A stretch of DNA of 64,000 bases from Paragyromitra xinjiangensis. Lineage: Eukaryota; Ascomycota; Pezizomycetes; Pezizales; Discinaceae. Positions 24,602 to 35,822 of this stretch are shown piece after piece. The position numbers and the translations under genes were made by a program. The number at the start of each line of letters is the position of its first letter. Position 1 is the stretch's first letter. Location: positions 1,550,001-1,614,000 of the forward strand of contig JBCAMK010000012.1 of the NCBI GenBank assembly GCA_038503065.1, given 5' to 3'. The notes under the pieces are model-generated. The model had not been told where the DNA came from and searched no databases. It was given only the letters and a program-made list of their open reading frames with translations.

Positions 24602-25807
24602 GTTTTGTGAGTTCTTTAGTATCTTTGTACAGCCAGGAAAGGCGGATGGGATGGGTTATTATTTTGGGGGGGGGGGGGGTTGTCAACTTACTGTCTCATT
24701 GTTTAGGGTCCAATAATCTTACATGCAACGGGAGTTAGGGTGTTGGCTGGGTGTTTGGGAATATAGAGGAGTTGAGAGACTTACGTTTTAGATGTGGGGG
24801 CGTCTGATTTCTGATTTATTTAACTATTCCTATTTTCTTTCTGTCTGATATCTAGTAATCCTAATGATTACGAAATTATTTTGTTTTTAATTATCACTTA
24901 TATGTAGGTACGAAAGAAGGTGTAGTTGATATCAACCACACTAAACCCCTGACCCCAGTATGTTAGCGTTGAAACTAACCTTTTGAGCGTTAGATCTGGT
25001 AGTGAAATAGCTTCACAACCTCTCACTCGCGTCCTACCTTATCAGCCTTGAAGTAATAAGATGTGATATTCGCTGCTTCTGTGGAAGGCTTGAGATATTC
25101 GATAGAGAAGAAAGAAACGAAGAAGAGGCAGAAAGCCTCTGTATATATACAAGTAATCAACCAATCAGAGCCCTTCCACCATATACCTCGCCAGTCAACG
25201 CCTCCAGGCTCAAAGCAGCCTCAATTATACTGAATAGCCGCTAGAATAATCAACAGCCAAAGAAGCCCAAATTAGCAAGGAATAGTAAGAAACCTGAATA
25301 GTAGGAAAGCCTACGTAGGTGGAGGAAAGAATAGAGCCAAATAGTAAGGAAAGGCCGGAAGCGGCACGAAAGGAAGTAAATATATTCAACAAGCCTGACC
25401 TAAATCCCAAACTAGCAAAACCACCTACACACCCTGTCTCGTGTCCAGACTTGTGCTTGGCGCCAAGGTTCACACCTCACGCGTCTCTAATGGCCATAAT
25501 TATGGATAAAATACAATAATTATGCTGGGAAAGAGACAGCCACACCATAATCACCTACCACAACCTCACCGAACAAAACCAAGTCCCAATTCAATTCAAT
25601 TGCATACCTATTCTACTCCAGTGTTGAAACTCCCTGAAAACCCGCTTTATAAAATAACAATAGTGCCCCCTCCTAATAAAAACTCCTATGAAGTATATCC
25701 TTGTTGAAAGAGATCCCATAAGACTAATTTAAAACAAAAGCAAAGAAACAGTATTCTACCCCCACTACAGTCCCTAAACCCCTTCCACAACCCCTCTCTC
25801 CCCCTCT
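24602..25807. other. Convergent 3' region, no gene
   Basis: This lies between the 3' ends of the TPR gene (plus) and aminodeoxychorismate synthase (minus). It contains a G14 homopolymer at 24666-24679 and A/C-rich low-complexity sequence toward 25800. No domain-bearing frame was found. Confidence 0.45.
24666..24679 (+). repeat. Poly(G)14 tract
   Basis: Fourteen consecutive G just downstream of the TPR stop codon. Such runs are length-unstable and error-prone in sequencing. Confidence 0.8.
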
Positions 25808-28156
25808 CTACCCCACAAACGCCCTCAACGTACTATCTGCAACCCATCAGCCACAACCCTCACACACCCAAAAGGAAAACTTACTCAATTTCGTCTCCAT
25901 CTCTTCCCACTCCCCCTCAGCATCACTCAACGCCGTCACCGCGCCCCCAGCACCAATACTCCACACATCACAAACCTCCCCACCCTCCCCAACCGCCGTC
26001 TCTCCATCCCACCTAACCGCACTCCGAATCACCACACTCCAATCACCACCACCACACACACTCCAATATCCACACACCCCCGCATACAACCCTCTCTCAG
26101 CACCTTCGATCTGCTGGAGCAATTCTACGCTTCGTTTCTTCGGTGCGCCGGTCATAGAGCCGGGTGGGAGGCTTCCGGCGAGAACGTCGAAGCCGGTTGT
26201 GGAGGGAGGGAGAGCACCCTCGATGACGCTGACGAGCTGGTATACACTGCGATATTCTTCGACTCCCATGAGTTTGCGGACGTGGACGGAGTTGCCAGCG
26301 AGACGGTGGAGGTCGTGGCGGATGAGGTCAACGATCATGAGGTTTTCTGCGCGCTCTTTAGGGGTGTTGAGGATGCGGGTTGCGCTTTCGAGGGTTGTGT
26401 GTGGAGTTTTACTGACTGTGCCTTTGATGGGGCGGAGTTGGCAGATGCCGTAGCGGGTCCAGGAGAGGAAACGTTCGGGGGATGAGGAGAGGAGGGTGGT
26501 TGGGCCGAGACGGAGGTAGGCTGCGTAGGGGGCTGGGTTGCGTTGGCGGAGGGAGGTGTAGATGCTCCATGGGTGCGGGGTGGTGGCGCGGGGTTGGAGG
26601 ATGAGGGTTTGTGCGGTGATGCAGAGTTCGTAGGAATTGCCGGAGGAGAGGTGGGATTGGGCGGCATGGATTTTAGAGATGTAGGTCGATTTGTTGGGAG
26701 GGTGGATTGTGGGGTTGAGTTTTTTGAGGGCAGGGTTTGGAGGTGCGGAGGTGAGGGGGGTGATAGTAGATGTCGGAGACTGTGGAGGTGGAGTTGTGGT
26801 CGGGGTTATTGCCATGTCGTCTTCTTGCTGAAGCTGTCGTTTCATGTCTTCTAGCCATCCGTGGTCCTCTTGCTCGTCGAGTAGAGTTTGGATATATACC
26901 CGCCCTGTGTGTCCGTCCACGATGATGCTTCGCTCTACAAATGCCAGACTTACGTCTGGCTTTCTCTGTCCTGTAGACCCCTTTCGCGGACTTATAGGAA
27001 CGTCTAGTGCCGCCACGCCAACTTCGTAATTGAAATACCCCACCAACCCACCCCAGAAGGGGGACTCTTCCCGCCCATTCACCGCTTTTCTCGAATCCAT
27101 GAACTTGGCAAGATAACGCCATATGCTGCCTTCATAGGTTTCCCTTAACTCCACCTTCGAGGAAACATCACCTTTGCCAACACGTGACAAAGTAGCATAT
27201 GAATCACCAACAGAGTATTTAACCAACTGCGTTAACCCCGGCGTAAGCACACCAATAATACTCCACCTCCCTGGCGCGGCCGCTGAGTCAAGTAACACAA
27301 ACTCATCACTCCCCTCAACTCCCAACATCTCAGAAATCCTCCACACCTCTAGCCCCCTCGTCATGAGTGTCTTAGTCCTCACCTCCCTCCTCCTCTCCCG
27401 TCTCTCCCCATCCACCCCTCGAGACCGCTCCCACTCCATCTGCCGCTGCAACAAGCTCTGTTCCACTGGCGGAACCATCCACGTACTTGGAAACTCCACA
27501 ACCCTCCGTCTCCGCTCCCGGTTCCACTCACACGCCAGACGCCAGAAATTTGCAATAACACTATCGCCACCACCCTCGGTGCACACTGACTCTGGATGAT
27601 ACTGGACTGCATAGAATGGCTTCGACCTATGTCGTGCAGCCATCAGGACGCGGCCATTCTCATCACTTGTCCACGCTAGTGGCTGTATCTCCTCTCCCTG
27701 CAGGACAGCATGTAGAGAATGATACCGCACTGCCTCGACCCTGCCAACGTGCTTGAAAAGGCCTTGTCCAGAGTGCTCGACTATACTAGTTAGGCCGTGT
27801 TTCACGACACGTAGTCTTTCAATACGGGAGCCAAATGCGAGACAGAGGCTTTGGAGGCCGAGACAGACGCCGAATATGGGGAGGAGGTGGGTTTCGGAGA
27901 GGTGCCAGATATCTTTAACGATTCCTACGTCGGATGGCTTCTCAGGGGACCCGGGGCCTGGGCCGATGACGATTGCGTGGAAAGAGTTGAGGAAGGGGAG
28001 GAGGTGGGTTATGTGCGTGAAGGTGTCGATACGGATTGTGTGGACTGTGGCTGGAGTGGCGAGGGAGAGGAGGGAGGAGAGGTTGTGTGTGAAGGAGTCG
28101 TAGGCGTCGATTAGGAGGATGCGAGGGGTGTCCCCTTGGGGAGTAGCGGAGGGCAT
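25808..28156 (-). CDS. ABZ1: Aminodeoxychorismate synthase (fused PabA-PabB)
   Basis: Converts chorismate and glutamine to 4-amino-4-deoxychorismate, the first step to p-aminobenzoate and folate; expected cytosolic. Exons are 28156-25885 and 25836-25808, giving 766 aa. The 48-bp terminal intron was inferred because it replaces a non-conserved tail with KLNSTLRAFVG, which matches the usual end of the chorismate-binding fold. The N-terminal class-I glutamine amidotransferase (about residues 12-210) has GPGPGSP, the nucleophile in GVCLGLQS, and HPES for the His/Glu pair. The N-terminal lobe of the synthase domain is at about 265-450. The chorismate-binding lobe has LRPIKGTV, DLIRHDL, GSLPPGSMTGAPK and SIGAGGAV. 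PIKGT carries the Lys typical of the PabB class, which separates it from anthranilate synthase. It is convergent with the TPR gene and divergent from the RBR ligase. Confidence 0.95.
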
Positions 28157-29343
28157 GGTGGGTGCTGAGGGGGAGTTAGAGATGGGTTAAAGTATCTATG
28201 ACTCTTTTAGAAAACTTTTCTTACCTTCACCCTGGTATTCCGGACCTTTTTATTTCTAACTTCCCCTGTAATGACGTGCAGTCCCCACGGCTTCGCGCAA
28301 TTGCTCGAACTCCAATGTTTGTGATGGGCCAGGAGAACCAGAGCTTCTCGTTTTGACGACTGGGATTCCACGAGTGAGACCTGCAGTCGTTAACGTCCGC
28401 ACGTGGGTAACAGCGGGACGGAATAACCCCCACTGGTCGTCTCCCCTCCCCTTTTTTTCTTTTCCCCGGTGTAAAATTTTTTTCTCCCTCTCACCAGGTA
28501 ACTTTTTTGAGCACCCCTGTGGTGATCCGGTTACCGTCGGTAACGTAGTCCAGTGCAATAGCCGATCACTGCATTTTACATCTAGCTACCTTATTTCAAC
28601 TTCAACAGGAACAAAGGAAACAATGCTGTAGTCCGTCAGGGGTACAGAGCGAGACTCGATAAATGCACTTTAACCCAGCCCGCAGCTGCGGGTACCAACG
28701 TTGGAAACGGGATCCTGACAGCTGCAAGCTCACCTTGATGTAACCGAGAAACGCAACCTCTGATCTTGATATTCTCGAGATCGGTTGGGAGGGTTTCAGC
28801 TGAACACCCTTGATCTACAGAATGCATCTGTCAGGAACGATGAATTGCTTAGCAGGACCCTGTCCACGTGATCCGCAATGCTTATTTGTAGGGTTAGGGT
28901 TCAGTGAGGCTAGGGTTAGGAAGTGAGGTGACTCAAGTGAGCTGCTGAGTTCTCTTACAAATCGCTGGAGAGTGGGAAGATGACGCTGGGATCACTAGTT
29001 AGAGGGACTCGGTGAGTCAGAGGATCGTGTATGGGGAATACAGAGGCTCTACCAGTTGCAGCCTGATTACCGGTGGCCTGAGCTTCAATTTAAAAACGCG
29101 ATAAACCCCCGGAATCCCCAATAGTCGAGAGAACGGGATTTCATCCCTTTCCTACACTGCTATCATTGACCCTGCATATCTGGTTTGCAAAGCTCTCTCT
29201 GCAGTTCTCGCTTGTTCGGCGGTTGCTGTGACCGGCTTACTAAAACCTCCTTCCCGATTTGCCTCCCGTTTATTCGTACAAGATATCTCGTTCCCCATCC
29301 CAATTATCGCCAAAAGACCATACGCCACCACTCCCCCTCTGAG
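28157..29343. other. Divergent intergenic region
   Basis: About 1.2 kb between the 5' ends of aminodeoxychorismate synthase (minus) and the RBR ligase (plus). It contains short telomere-like repeats near 28890. A plus-strand frame runs in phase from 29185 into the RBR ATG and is considered leader sequence. No other gene was recognised. Confidence 0.45.
28890..28921 (+). repeat. Short interstitial TTAGGG-like repeats
   Basis: Contains TAGGGTTAGGGTT and, 11 bases later, TAGGGTTAGG. These are too few units for a relic chromosome end. A telobox-like promoter element upstream of the RBR gene is an alternative. Confidence 0.4.
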
Positions 29344-31023
29344 ATGCCTCTCACCTCTGAAGACCTCCTCACCTCTGATGACGAGCGCTCCCAAGAACTG
29401 GGCACAATAGCAACAATCTATCCCGAACTCATCCTTACCTCACCGTTCTCCGCCACCCTAACCCTCCCCGTCTCACCCATCATTCCAGTCCCAGTCTCCT
29501 TCGACTCCACCGACGCCTTCTTCCTAATATCCCACTTCCCACCACTAACACTCCAATTCCACCTCCCAGAATCCTACCCCGACACCTCTCCTCCCGAGTT
29601 TAGCCTCTCCACCACCCCCTCCTGGCTCCCCCCCGCCACGATCACCCGCCTCAAATCCGAACTCGCAACCCTCTGGTCCGACCTCGGCCATAGCCAAATC
29701 ATCTTCACCGCAATCGACCACCTCCAACAATCCACCGAAACCGCCTTCAACCTCTCCGCCACCTCACTCCCCTCCCACCTCCAACCCCACATCCTCACCT
29801 TCAACACCTCGACCAAAAAATCCATCTTCGAACGCGGCACCTATGAATGCGGAATCTGTCTCGAACCCAAAAAGGGAACCCAATGCCATCGCCTCCGCTC
29901 CTGCACCCACGTCTTCTGCCTCCTATGTCTGCGCTCCTACTTCTCAACCATGATTACCGAAGGCCACATATCCTCCATCGTCTGCTCTGATCCCAGCTGC
30001 ATTAAAAAGGCAAACCAGCTCATCACAACCCCTCCAACTCCCCCCGACACCCCTAAGCGCAAAACCCACAAGGTCATGCTCCCACCAACCCTCCCTCCCA
30101 CCGAACTCACCGAGATCGGAATAGACCCAGCACTCGTAACCCGCTATGTCCAACTGAAGCAAAAAGCCGCGCTCGAAAAGGATCCAGAAACAGTATACTG
30201 TCCCCGTCCATGGTGCCAAGCCCCCAGTCGCGAAAGCATCACACTCCTCAACACCGCCATGGCCCAAAACCACACAACCTACTACCTCACTGACTCCACC
30301 ATTCCCCTCCCCCCCAATAAAAACAACACGAAAGAAGACGAAGAAGAAAAAGAAGAAAACCTCCCCAAGCTCCAAATCTGCTCCTCATGCGCCCTCGCAT
30401 TCTGCCGAATCTGCCACAACGGCTGGCACGGCGACCTAGTAATCTGCAGATCCAAAGACGCCGCCCTAACCCCCGAAGAAATCGCATCAGAAGCATATCT
30501 AAAAGAAAACACCACTCCTTGTCCGGAATGTAACTCCCCCGTACTCAAGTCTCACGGCTGTAACCATATGATCTGTAAATGTCTTACCCACTTCTGCTTC
30601 CTCTGTTCCGCGTATCTACCTCCTAAACAACCGTATAAACACTTCAATACTGCGGGTAGCAGCTGTTATATGCGATTATGGGAAGGCGAATCCGGGGATG
30701 GGGAACATGCTCGGTACCCCCCCTCCCTCCCTTTCTGTTTGGTGCGTGCTAACGGGAATAGACTCATCGAAGAAGGCCGCATCGGCTTCCAAGGGGAAGA
30801 ACTCCCACCGGTTGAACCCGCACCCGCTGAGATTGCTGCAGCTGGAGCAGAGCGACAGAGACGCGAAGACGAACGAAATAGAGCGCCGTTCGTGGTTGGT
30901 GTAGTTCCTCCGAGGGTTGCGCCGAGACGTGGGAGGGTACGGGGGAGGTTTGCGGATTGGGGGGAGACGGATGAAGAGGAGGAGGAATTGGAGGTGGATT
31001 TTGATGATGTGCCGGATTGGTGA
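29344..31023 (+). CDS. RWD-RBR E3 ubiquitin ligase (ITT1/RNF14-like)
   Basis: A RING-between-RING E3 that accepts ubiquitin from an E2 on its RING2 cysteine before transfer to substrate. Single exon, 559 aa. Residues about 5-135 form an RWD domain (LPESYPDTSPPEFSLS). RING1 begins at about residue 172 (YECGICLEPKKGTQCHRLRSC, then HVFCLLCLRSYF). IBR-type Cys/His pairs follow (VYCPRPWCQ; LQICSSCALAFCRICHNGWHG). RING2 is at about 395-430, with CPECNSPVLKSHGCNHMICKC and FCFLC; the Cys in SHGCNHM is the expected catalytic residue. The acidic insert KEDEEEKEE interrupts the IBR, and the C-terminal tail is acidic. The yeast ITT1 product affects translation termination, while RNF14-type ligases act in translation quality control. 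The ATG was chosen because RWD follows directly. Confidence 0.9.
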   Translation: MPLTSEDLLTSDDERSQELGTIATIYPELILTSPFSATLTLPVSPIIPVPVSFDSTDAFFLISHFPPLTLQFHLPESYPDTSPPEFSLSTTPSWLPPATITRLKSELATLWSDLGHSQIIFTAIDHLQQSTETAFNLSATSLPSHLQPHILTFNTSTKKSIFERGTYECGICLEPKKGTQCHRLRSCTHVFCLLCLRSYFSTMITEGHISSIVCSDPSCIKKANQLITTPPTPPDTPKRKTHKVMLPPTLPPTELTEIGIDPALVTRYVQLKQKAALEKDPETVYCPRPWCQAPSRESITLLNTAMAQNHTTYYLTDSTIPLPPNKNNTKEDEEEKEENLPKLQICSSCALAFCRICHNGWHGDLVICRSKDAALTPEEIASEAYLKENTTPCPECNSPVLKSHGCNHMICKCLTHFCFLCSAYLPPKQPYKHFNTAGSSCYMRLWEGESGDGEHARYPPSLPFCLVRANGNRLIEEGRIGFQGEELPPVEPAPAEIAAAGAERQRREDERNRAPFVVGVVPPRVAPRRGRVRGRFADWGETDEEEEELEVDFDDVPDW

Positions 31024-31318
31024 TGGCGTGCATGAGGGTGCATTTCGGAGTTTGGCTTTTTTTTCGGAGCGTGCATTTGAGGGTTTGCAGAGTGATGTGT
31101 GGATTGGGTTTATATGTGTATAGTTGGATTGCTGGTGTTTTGCTTTGTGGAAAAGTTTTTTCTTTCTTTCTTCCGGTTTGGTATTCGAGCGGGGAACAAA
31201 ATCTAGTGCATAGGGCGTCACTCGCTCCTTGGTGGGTTGTAATATGTAGAAAAGGTACAACAAGTGTATAGCATGTTATGCAGTACATATACTACTTTTT
31301 ATGTAAAGTTTGCATCTT
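31024..31318. other. Spacer between the RBR gene and the tRNA
   Basis: G/T-rich on the plus strand, probably the 3' UTR of the RBR ligase. The minus-strand frames here are shadows of the RBR coding region. Confidence 0.4.
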
Positions 31319-31430
31319 GGAAGGATGACCGAGTGGTTAAGGTGTGTGACTCAAGCAATCTGCTTTCTTGCTTATAAAGCGAGGTTTCTCATGGGCCTAG
31401 CCCGCGGGGGTTCGAATCCCCCTCCTTTCA
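31319..31430 (+). tRNA. tRNA-Leu (anticodon CAA) with intron
   Basis: The 7-bp acceptor stem pairs GGAAGGA with TCCTTTC. The D arm lies around GACCGAGTGGTTAAGGT and the anticodon loop CTCAAG gives CAA. A long type-II variable arm (TGGGCCTAGCCCGC) is typical of Leu/Ser, and the T arm contains GGTTCGAATCC (31409-31419, also the B box). An intron of about 30 nt sits at 31356-31385, after the base 3' of the anticodon, the usual position for tRNA-Leu(CAA). The anticodon stem TGTGA/TCTCA has one T-T mismatch. A T7 run at about 31437-31443 fits a Pol III terminator. Confidence 0.88.
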
Positions 31431-31436
31431 AACTTC

Positions 31437-31443
31437 TTTTTTT
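31437..31443 (+). terminator. Pol III terminator of tRNA-Leu
   Basis: A T-run starting about 7 bp after the discriminator base of the tRNA. Runs of four or more T are the known Pol III stop signal. Confidence 0.65.
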
Positions 31444-32483
31444 GGTTTTTGTGGGTTGATGGAGTCGGGTTGGGAGTGAAGTTGTGCTTTGTTATGTTGA
31501 ACTTGCATGGCTCGCTGGAATTCGTGTTGTGGGGTTGTTCGTTACCGTGGGTTCAATAGCAGATCAGGACTGTGTGGCAGGAATGTGCAGTCTGATTACT
31601 CATTTGTAGTGGGAGATTTGGTATGTTAAGGTTCTGTATAGCAAGGCGTGGCTATAGGAGGGTGGGTGGTGGGTGGACTGGTGGTGGTTTATGTGTGAGT
31701 TGGCTACGAGGGTGTTTGTTTGGGTTTTGGACGGTGGTTATATATTTTCTAGTGGGTGTTTGCCCTGCGTTTTGATTCTCTTGTGTTCGCTTCAAGCCGG
31801 AGCCGTAAATTCACTTAGGTACAAGTCTTTCTGGTGAAGGTAGAGATATGGTAGCCGCCATAGCCTAAGGCTGGATGCATGTATGAATTATCAATCAATC
31901 AATTAATGAATAGAAATATGGTACATAGCACAAGTAGTTAGATGTACATACCTAACAAAATATCTATCTATGAGGAGGTATTGTCGCTTATATAGCCGAC
32001 GGCTTTTTATTAGCCATAGATTATTTTATCATGTTTATACTGGAATTTGCGATTTGGGCTGGTACAGCCTATTTTATCTTTATGCATGGTTGGTGTTTGG
32101 TGCATTGGATATCACTCGGTTTCGTGTTTACTTTTTCTTGGCGTAGGGGAAGACGTTGAATAATGGGCCTAGGGCATCGAGCACTATGGGTAGATCTGTA
32201 TAGAGGACGCTGTATTGCTTTTTGAATACATGATGTGTACGGAAACTGCTAGGGAGATTGTGGAGGGTTATGGTGACCTAAGGGGCTTAGAATATGGAGT
32301 GAGTATAGTAGCGGGTAAGAGATGTGTATGTGGATAAGTAGATGTAAGATATGAGATGGTAGAAATCTGTAGGTTGCATGATATTTTTGAAGGAGAAAGA
32401 CATGATCTACTCTTGAACACAAAATATGTATCCCAATCCTAGAAAACCGTTGTTCAATCACAGGCATCTCAAGATAGCTGGGT
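31444..32483. other. Gap without a recognisable gene
   Basis: About 1 kb of G/T-rich, then A/T-rich sequence between the tRNA and the 3' end of the secreted-protein gene. No domain or repeat was supported. Confidence 0.45.
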
Positions 32484-33066
32484 CTATTTCCCTGCGGTAC
32501 TAATGGTATCTAGCGGTTCGTTAGAAAATTTATGAAATCAACTATCGAGAAACTCCACCCTTACCTTCAGGATACGTATCCAAAGCATCATAATCACCAC
32601 TTTTAGCCAATCCAGCAACCTTCTCAAAATCCTCAGGCGCACATGCAATGCGTCTCGTCGTCCCATCAGCGGTCGTATACTGGAATCCAGTACTAGACGG
32701 GCTATCCTCCGACTCATCACGCATTGCGAGTCTTTTGGATGGATAAAACCAATTTGCGCTATAGAAGAAATGTGCATTTAGACAATAGGTTCCAGAACCG
32801 CCTTCGCCGCCCCAGTAACTACAGCCGCCGGGAACATCGGTGTAGACTTGGCCTTTTGCCCCGCTGGGTACGTTGAAAAATTCGACGGCGTGGCTGGCGC
32901 TGGATCCTTGAGAGTAACAGTTGTTTGAGGGGATGTTGTACCAGTAACTGTAGTCACCGCTGCAGGTGTATGTATTCCAGTAGAAACGGATTTCGACAGC
33001 GGCAGATGCTGTTCCGAGGAGAATGGCTAGGACTGAAAGTTGGGAGATGAGGTTGGAGAAACGCAT
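32484..33066 (-). CDS. Small secreted cysteine-containing protein
   Basis: The family is not recognised. Exons are 33066-32565 and 32491-32484, giving 169 aa. The second exon holds only the end of the protein and was placed because a GTAAG donor and CAG acceptor give YPEGK-stop; without splicing the end would be YPEGKGGVSR. Residues 1-22 (MRFSNLISQL start, LLGTASA cleavage site) form a clear signal peptide. The mature chain has five cysteines and many Tyr, Trp and Gly (CSGDYSYWYN; GGCSYWGGEGGSGTYC), then a more polar C-terminal part. Size, signal peptide and lack of homology fit the broad class of fungal small secreted or effector-like proteins. Secretion is well supported; the function is unknown. 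A TATA box lies 76 bp upstream. Confidence 0.8.
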
Positions 33067-33141
33067 TGTGAGAGGGAGGTTTGCTGGGTAGAGTGTGAGG
33101 TTTGATGGTGTGGATAGACTTTGTGAGGGGATATGGGGCCG

Positions 33142-33149
33142 TATTTATA
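33142..33149 (-). promoter_or_regulatory. TATA box of the secreted-protein gene
   Basis: TATAAATA on the minus strand, 76 bp upstream of the ATG. It is a good match at a typical distance. Confidence 0.5.
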
Positions 33150-35648
33150 CGAATTTTGCATGAGCAGAAGGAAAGCATATGGGTGCTTTCCCAACTTTCT
33201 CAGGTATCGTAGCACTTCACGGCTAGACAAGAGGAGAAATGTAGGGCGCTTACTGGATTATTACAGAGAATGCCGCTAATGACTCTAACCCAGAGCACAC
33301 GAGGGTTACTGTCGGGTTACTATTGGCTTAGTTCAAGACTGAAATCAATCTAAGTCACATTTCAGAAGCTGTTATTCAAATCTCAATTGCTTAGAATGAT
33401 TGGTCAGCTTCCAATTGACTGCAGCTGAGTCGATTGGTTTAGGTAGTCTCGTATCCAGCCCATACTGCGCAGCTTGCTGCGCGCCACGGAGACGGGCCTA
33501 TGGTTTAGGCACATTCTTATGATGACGATGAACTTATTAAGTACATCTCGTTACCTGGGTTAGCATATTCTTGGAACAGTTAGGCAGTCTAACTATCGAC
33601 TTTGTAACTCAGCAAACAAAAAAGACTCGTAATTTCCACAGGAGCCTTCTACATAGCAAAGAAAGTTAAGAATTCTCTAAATATGTAACTAGGCCGACTA
33701 ACAATCGATTTTATCCAGGTGTTTGTCCCCTTAGGAGAGACGTAACTCGGCTCCAATTGAACCAATAGATTCTCAATTGATTTACAGACTGCCGTGGGGT
33801 GCACTGATCTAAACATACTGCTGGCTCTGTAGATCTGCATGATGTCGAAACTACGTGTCTACTACTGGCTAGAAACAGGGATCTGAGGCTTTTACTACAT
33901 TTCCGCTTAGCATACTGCACTACATCCCAGTCACAGTAGTACACGACGCTACCTATCTCGACAAGTACCACATCCGTGTGCTGGGAGGCTCCTGCCGTCG
34001 GTTGGTAAAATTTCCAGTTTCGATGGTTTAGTTATCAGTTTGTAGCAGGGCTAGTTGTTATGACCTTACATTTGTATTCATTGCTTCAGATAGCTCAATG
34101 GTGGCGTTTTTATTCACATGGTCTGTACTTCGAGTGGCTCATGTACATTTCTGACATAAGCTTGAAGTGTGGATCGGGGGTTTATTCATCCTCCAAATAT
34201 ACGTAGCGCTCTACACTGGCCTTCCGATGGATCAAGTATCAATCCAGATAGATCACGAGTCGTCACTCGCAATGGAGCCCAACTCTTAGTATCTTGCCAA
34301 TAGCTTATTAATTTCCACCCTGAATACTCCACTATGTTTCCCATTGCTCTCTTAGTTTATTCCAGCATAATCCAGTAATATTCTGGTACCCGTATATATA
34401 CCCAGGAAACGAAACGTGGGAAATCTTAAAACCGCCCGCTAGCTCGAGCGCGGCTAGCGAAAGTTAAGCTGTGCAGCTAGGCAGAACGATTAGTAAAAGC
34501 GGAGCTCGCGTCCCTTTTTTTATGCACGAGACATAGAGCTTTAACTACCGTGTTTTTCTCGTCCCGTGCCCCAACTACCGTAAAGCTTAGGTTTAGGGAA
34601 ATATGGCGGTAACTGTCCTATAACAATGGTTAGGCTGGATAAGGACGTGCATGTATGTTCACTAGGTTAAGTTTAGGCCCCGCGTCCCTTTAACCAACAT
34701 TTCAGAAACCTCCTATGCCGAATATCTCAGAAGGCTTTATAATTCTACCCCTCCCAACCCGGCAACCTTGGCCTGAGTACTGTATCCATCTCTTTTGGAC
34801 TAACAGCCTGAGCTCGCAGCTAACTTCCATTTCTTCCTACTTTAGGGTTTTAAGCTTACTAGGGGTGAGGCAGCCATAGGCGATAGGATGGTTGGATACT
34901 AAGATGCAGTCTTGGGGGTTGGCATAGCCAAAAAAATAATTAATATAGCTCAAAGCCCGAACTCGTTATTATCCCCTGGATCGTAGCCGAGTGTTTTCAC
35001 GGACTTCAGTCCGCGAATTTGAAACAGCTCGACTTGCCATATTCAGCACATCTCCCCGCAAATTCTTGTGTTTTACAGCTGGGAGTCCATAAGCAGAGAC
35101 TTAGCAAGGCCTATTATCTCTGCTATAATTGGCAAGTTTAAGCTACGGACCCCTCGAAAAAAATCAAGCGACCAAAGCCCAAGGTGTTGAATTTCGGTGT
35201 GTGAGGAGCTACGATCTAGGGGATAACTTCCTAAACCGCAGTCTTGTTGTTTCTTAGGGCAAGAGTGAGTGTAACCGAAATACTGGCGATCATAAAAAAC
35301 AAGCCCAACGCCCTGGCAGCCGCAAGACGTATATTGAGGATCCACAACCCGATTCAAGCAAGATTTTCGGTAAAAATCTCTCCATGCATGCATGCACATC
35401 TCAAAAACACAAGCTTTTCGCATCTCCGACTATGCTGCGCAAATAACTGAATGCGATCGTAAAATCATCAACATCGGGATCTTCTTGCAAAATTCTAAGA
35501 CAAGGATCTAATGCGATCAAGATGGTCTGACCTTCTGCATGTGCTTATCAATGGAAGTAAGCTTTATGATGGTTCCTCGTCATATTATTACATGTATGCA
35601 GGTATCTTATGGGTACACAGCTCTTAGCAGTCGGGTCGTGTCATGTAC
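33150..35648. other. Gene-poor region, possibly decayed repeats
   Basis: About 2.5 kb. Many short frames full of stops occur on both strands; a minus-strand frame at 33711-33971 and another at 35073-35423 have no recognisable domain. The look is of old, mutated repeats, but I found no LTRs or transposase motifs to prove it. A small hairpin (CGGACT/AGTCCG) sits near 34999-35014. Confidence 0.35.
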
Positions 35649-35822
35649 TACAGTACCAAAAAATGGGGTGGATCTACTACCGTATTTTTAGAAGATGTTG
35701 TATTAATTCTGGAGCGCTGCTGCATTAGCTGATAAATCCCATAACACTGCAGAATTAATCCAGCATTTTTTAGAATACTGCAAAAATGCTGTACCAATCG
35801 CATCCCCCTTTTTGGCACTGTA
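35649..35822. mobile_element. MITE, family C (TACAGT termini)
   Basis: The left end TACAGTACCAAAAAATGGGG and the right end, in reverse complement TACAGTGCCAAAAAGGGGGA, pair over about 20 bp. The element is 174 bp without coding capacity. Termini of the form TA-CAGT match the Tc1/mariner/pogo pattern of CAGT ends flanked by a TA duplication. Confidence 0.72.

Noticed and set aside
26199..27612. Several frames of 60-150 codons on both strands within the aminodeoxychorismate synthase gene
   Set aside because: They are shadows of a clear, conserved coding sequence with GC-rich third positions.
30282..31288. Minus-strand frames of up to 195 codons under the RBR ligase gene
   Set aside because: They lie antisense to a well-supported gene and contain low-complexity residues from its codon bias.
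33711..33971. Minus-strand frame that might be a transposase or retroelement relic
   Set aside because: No catalytic motif, LTR or terminal repeat could be found around it.
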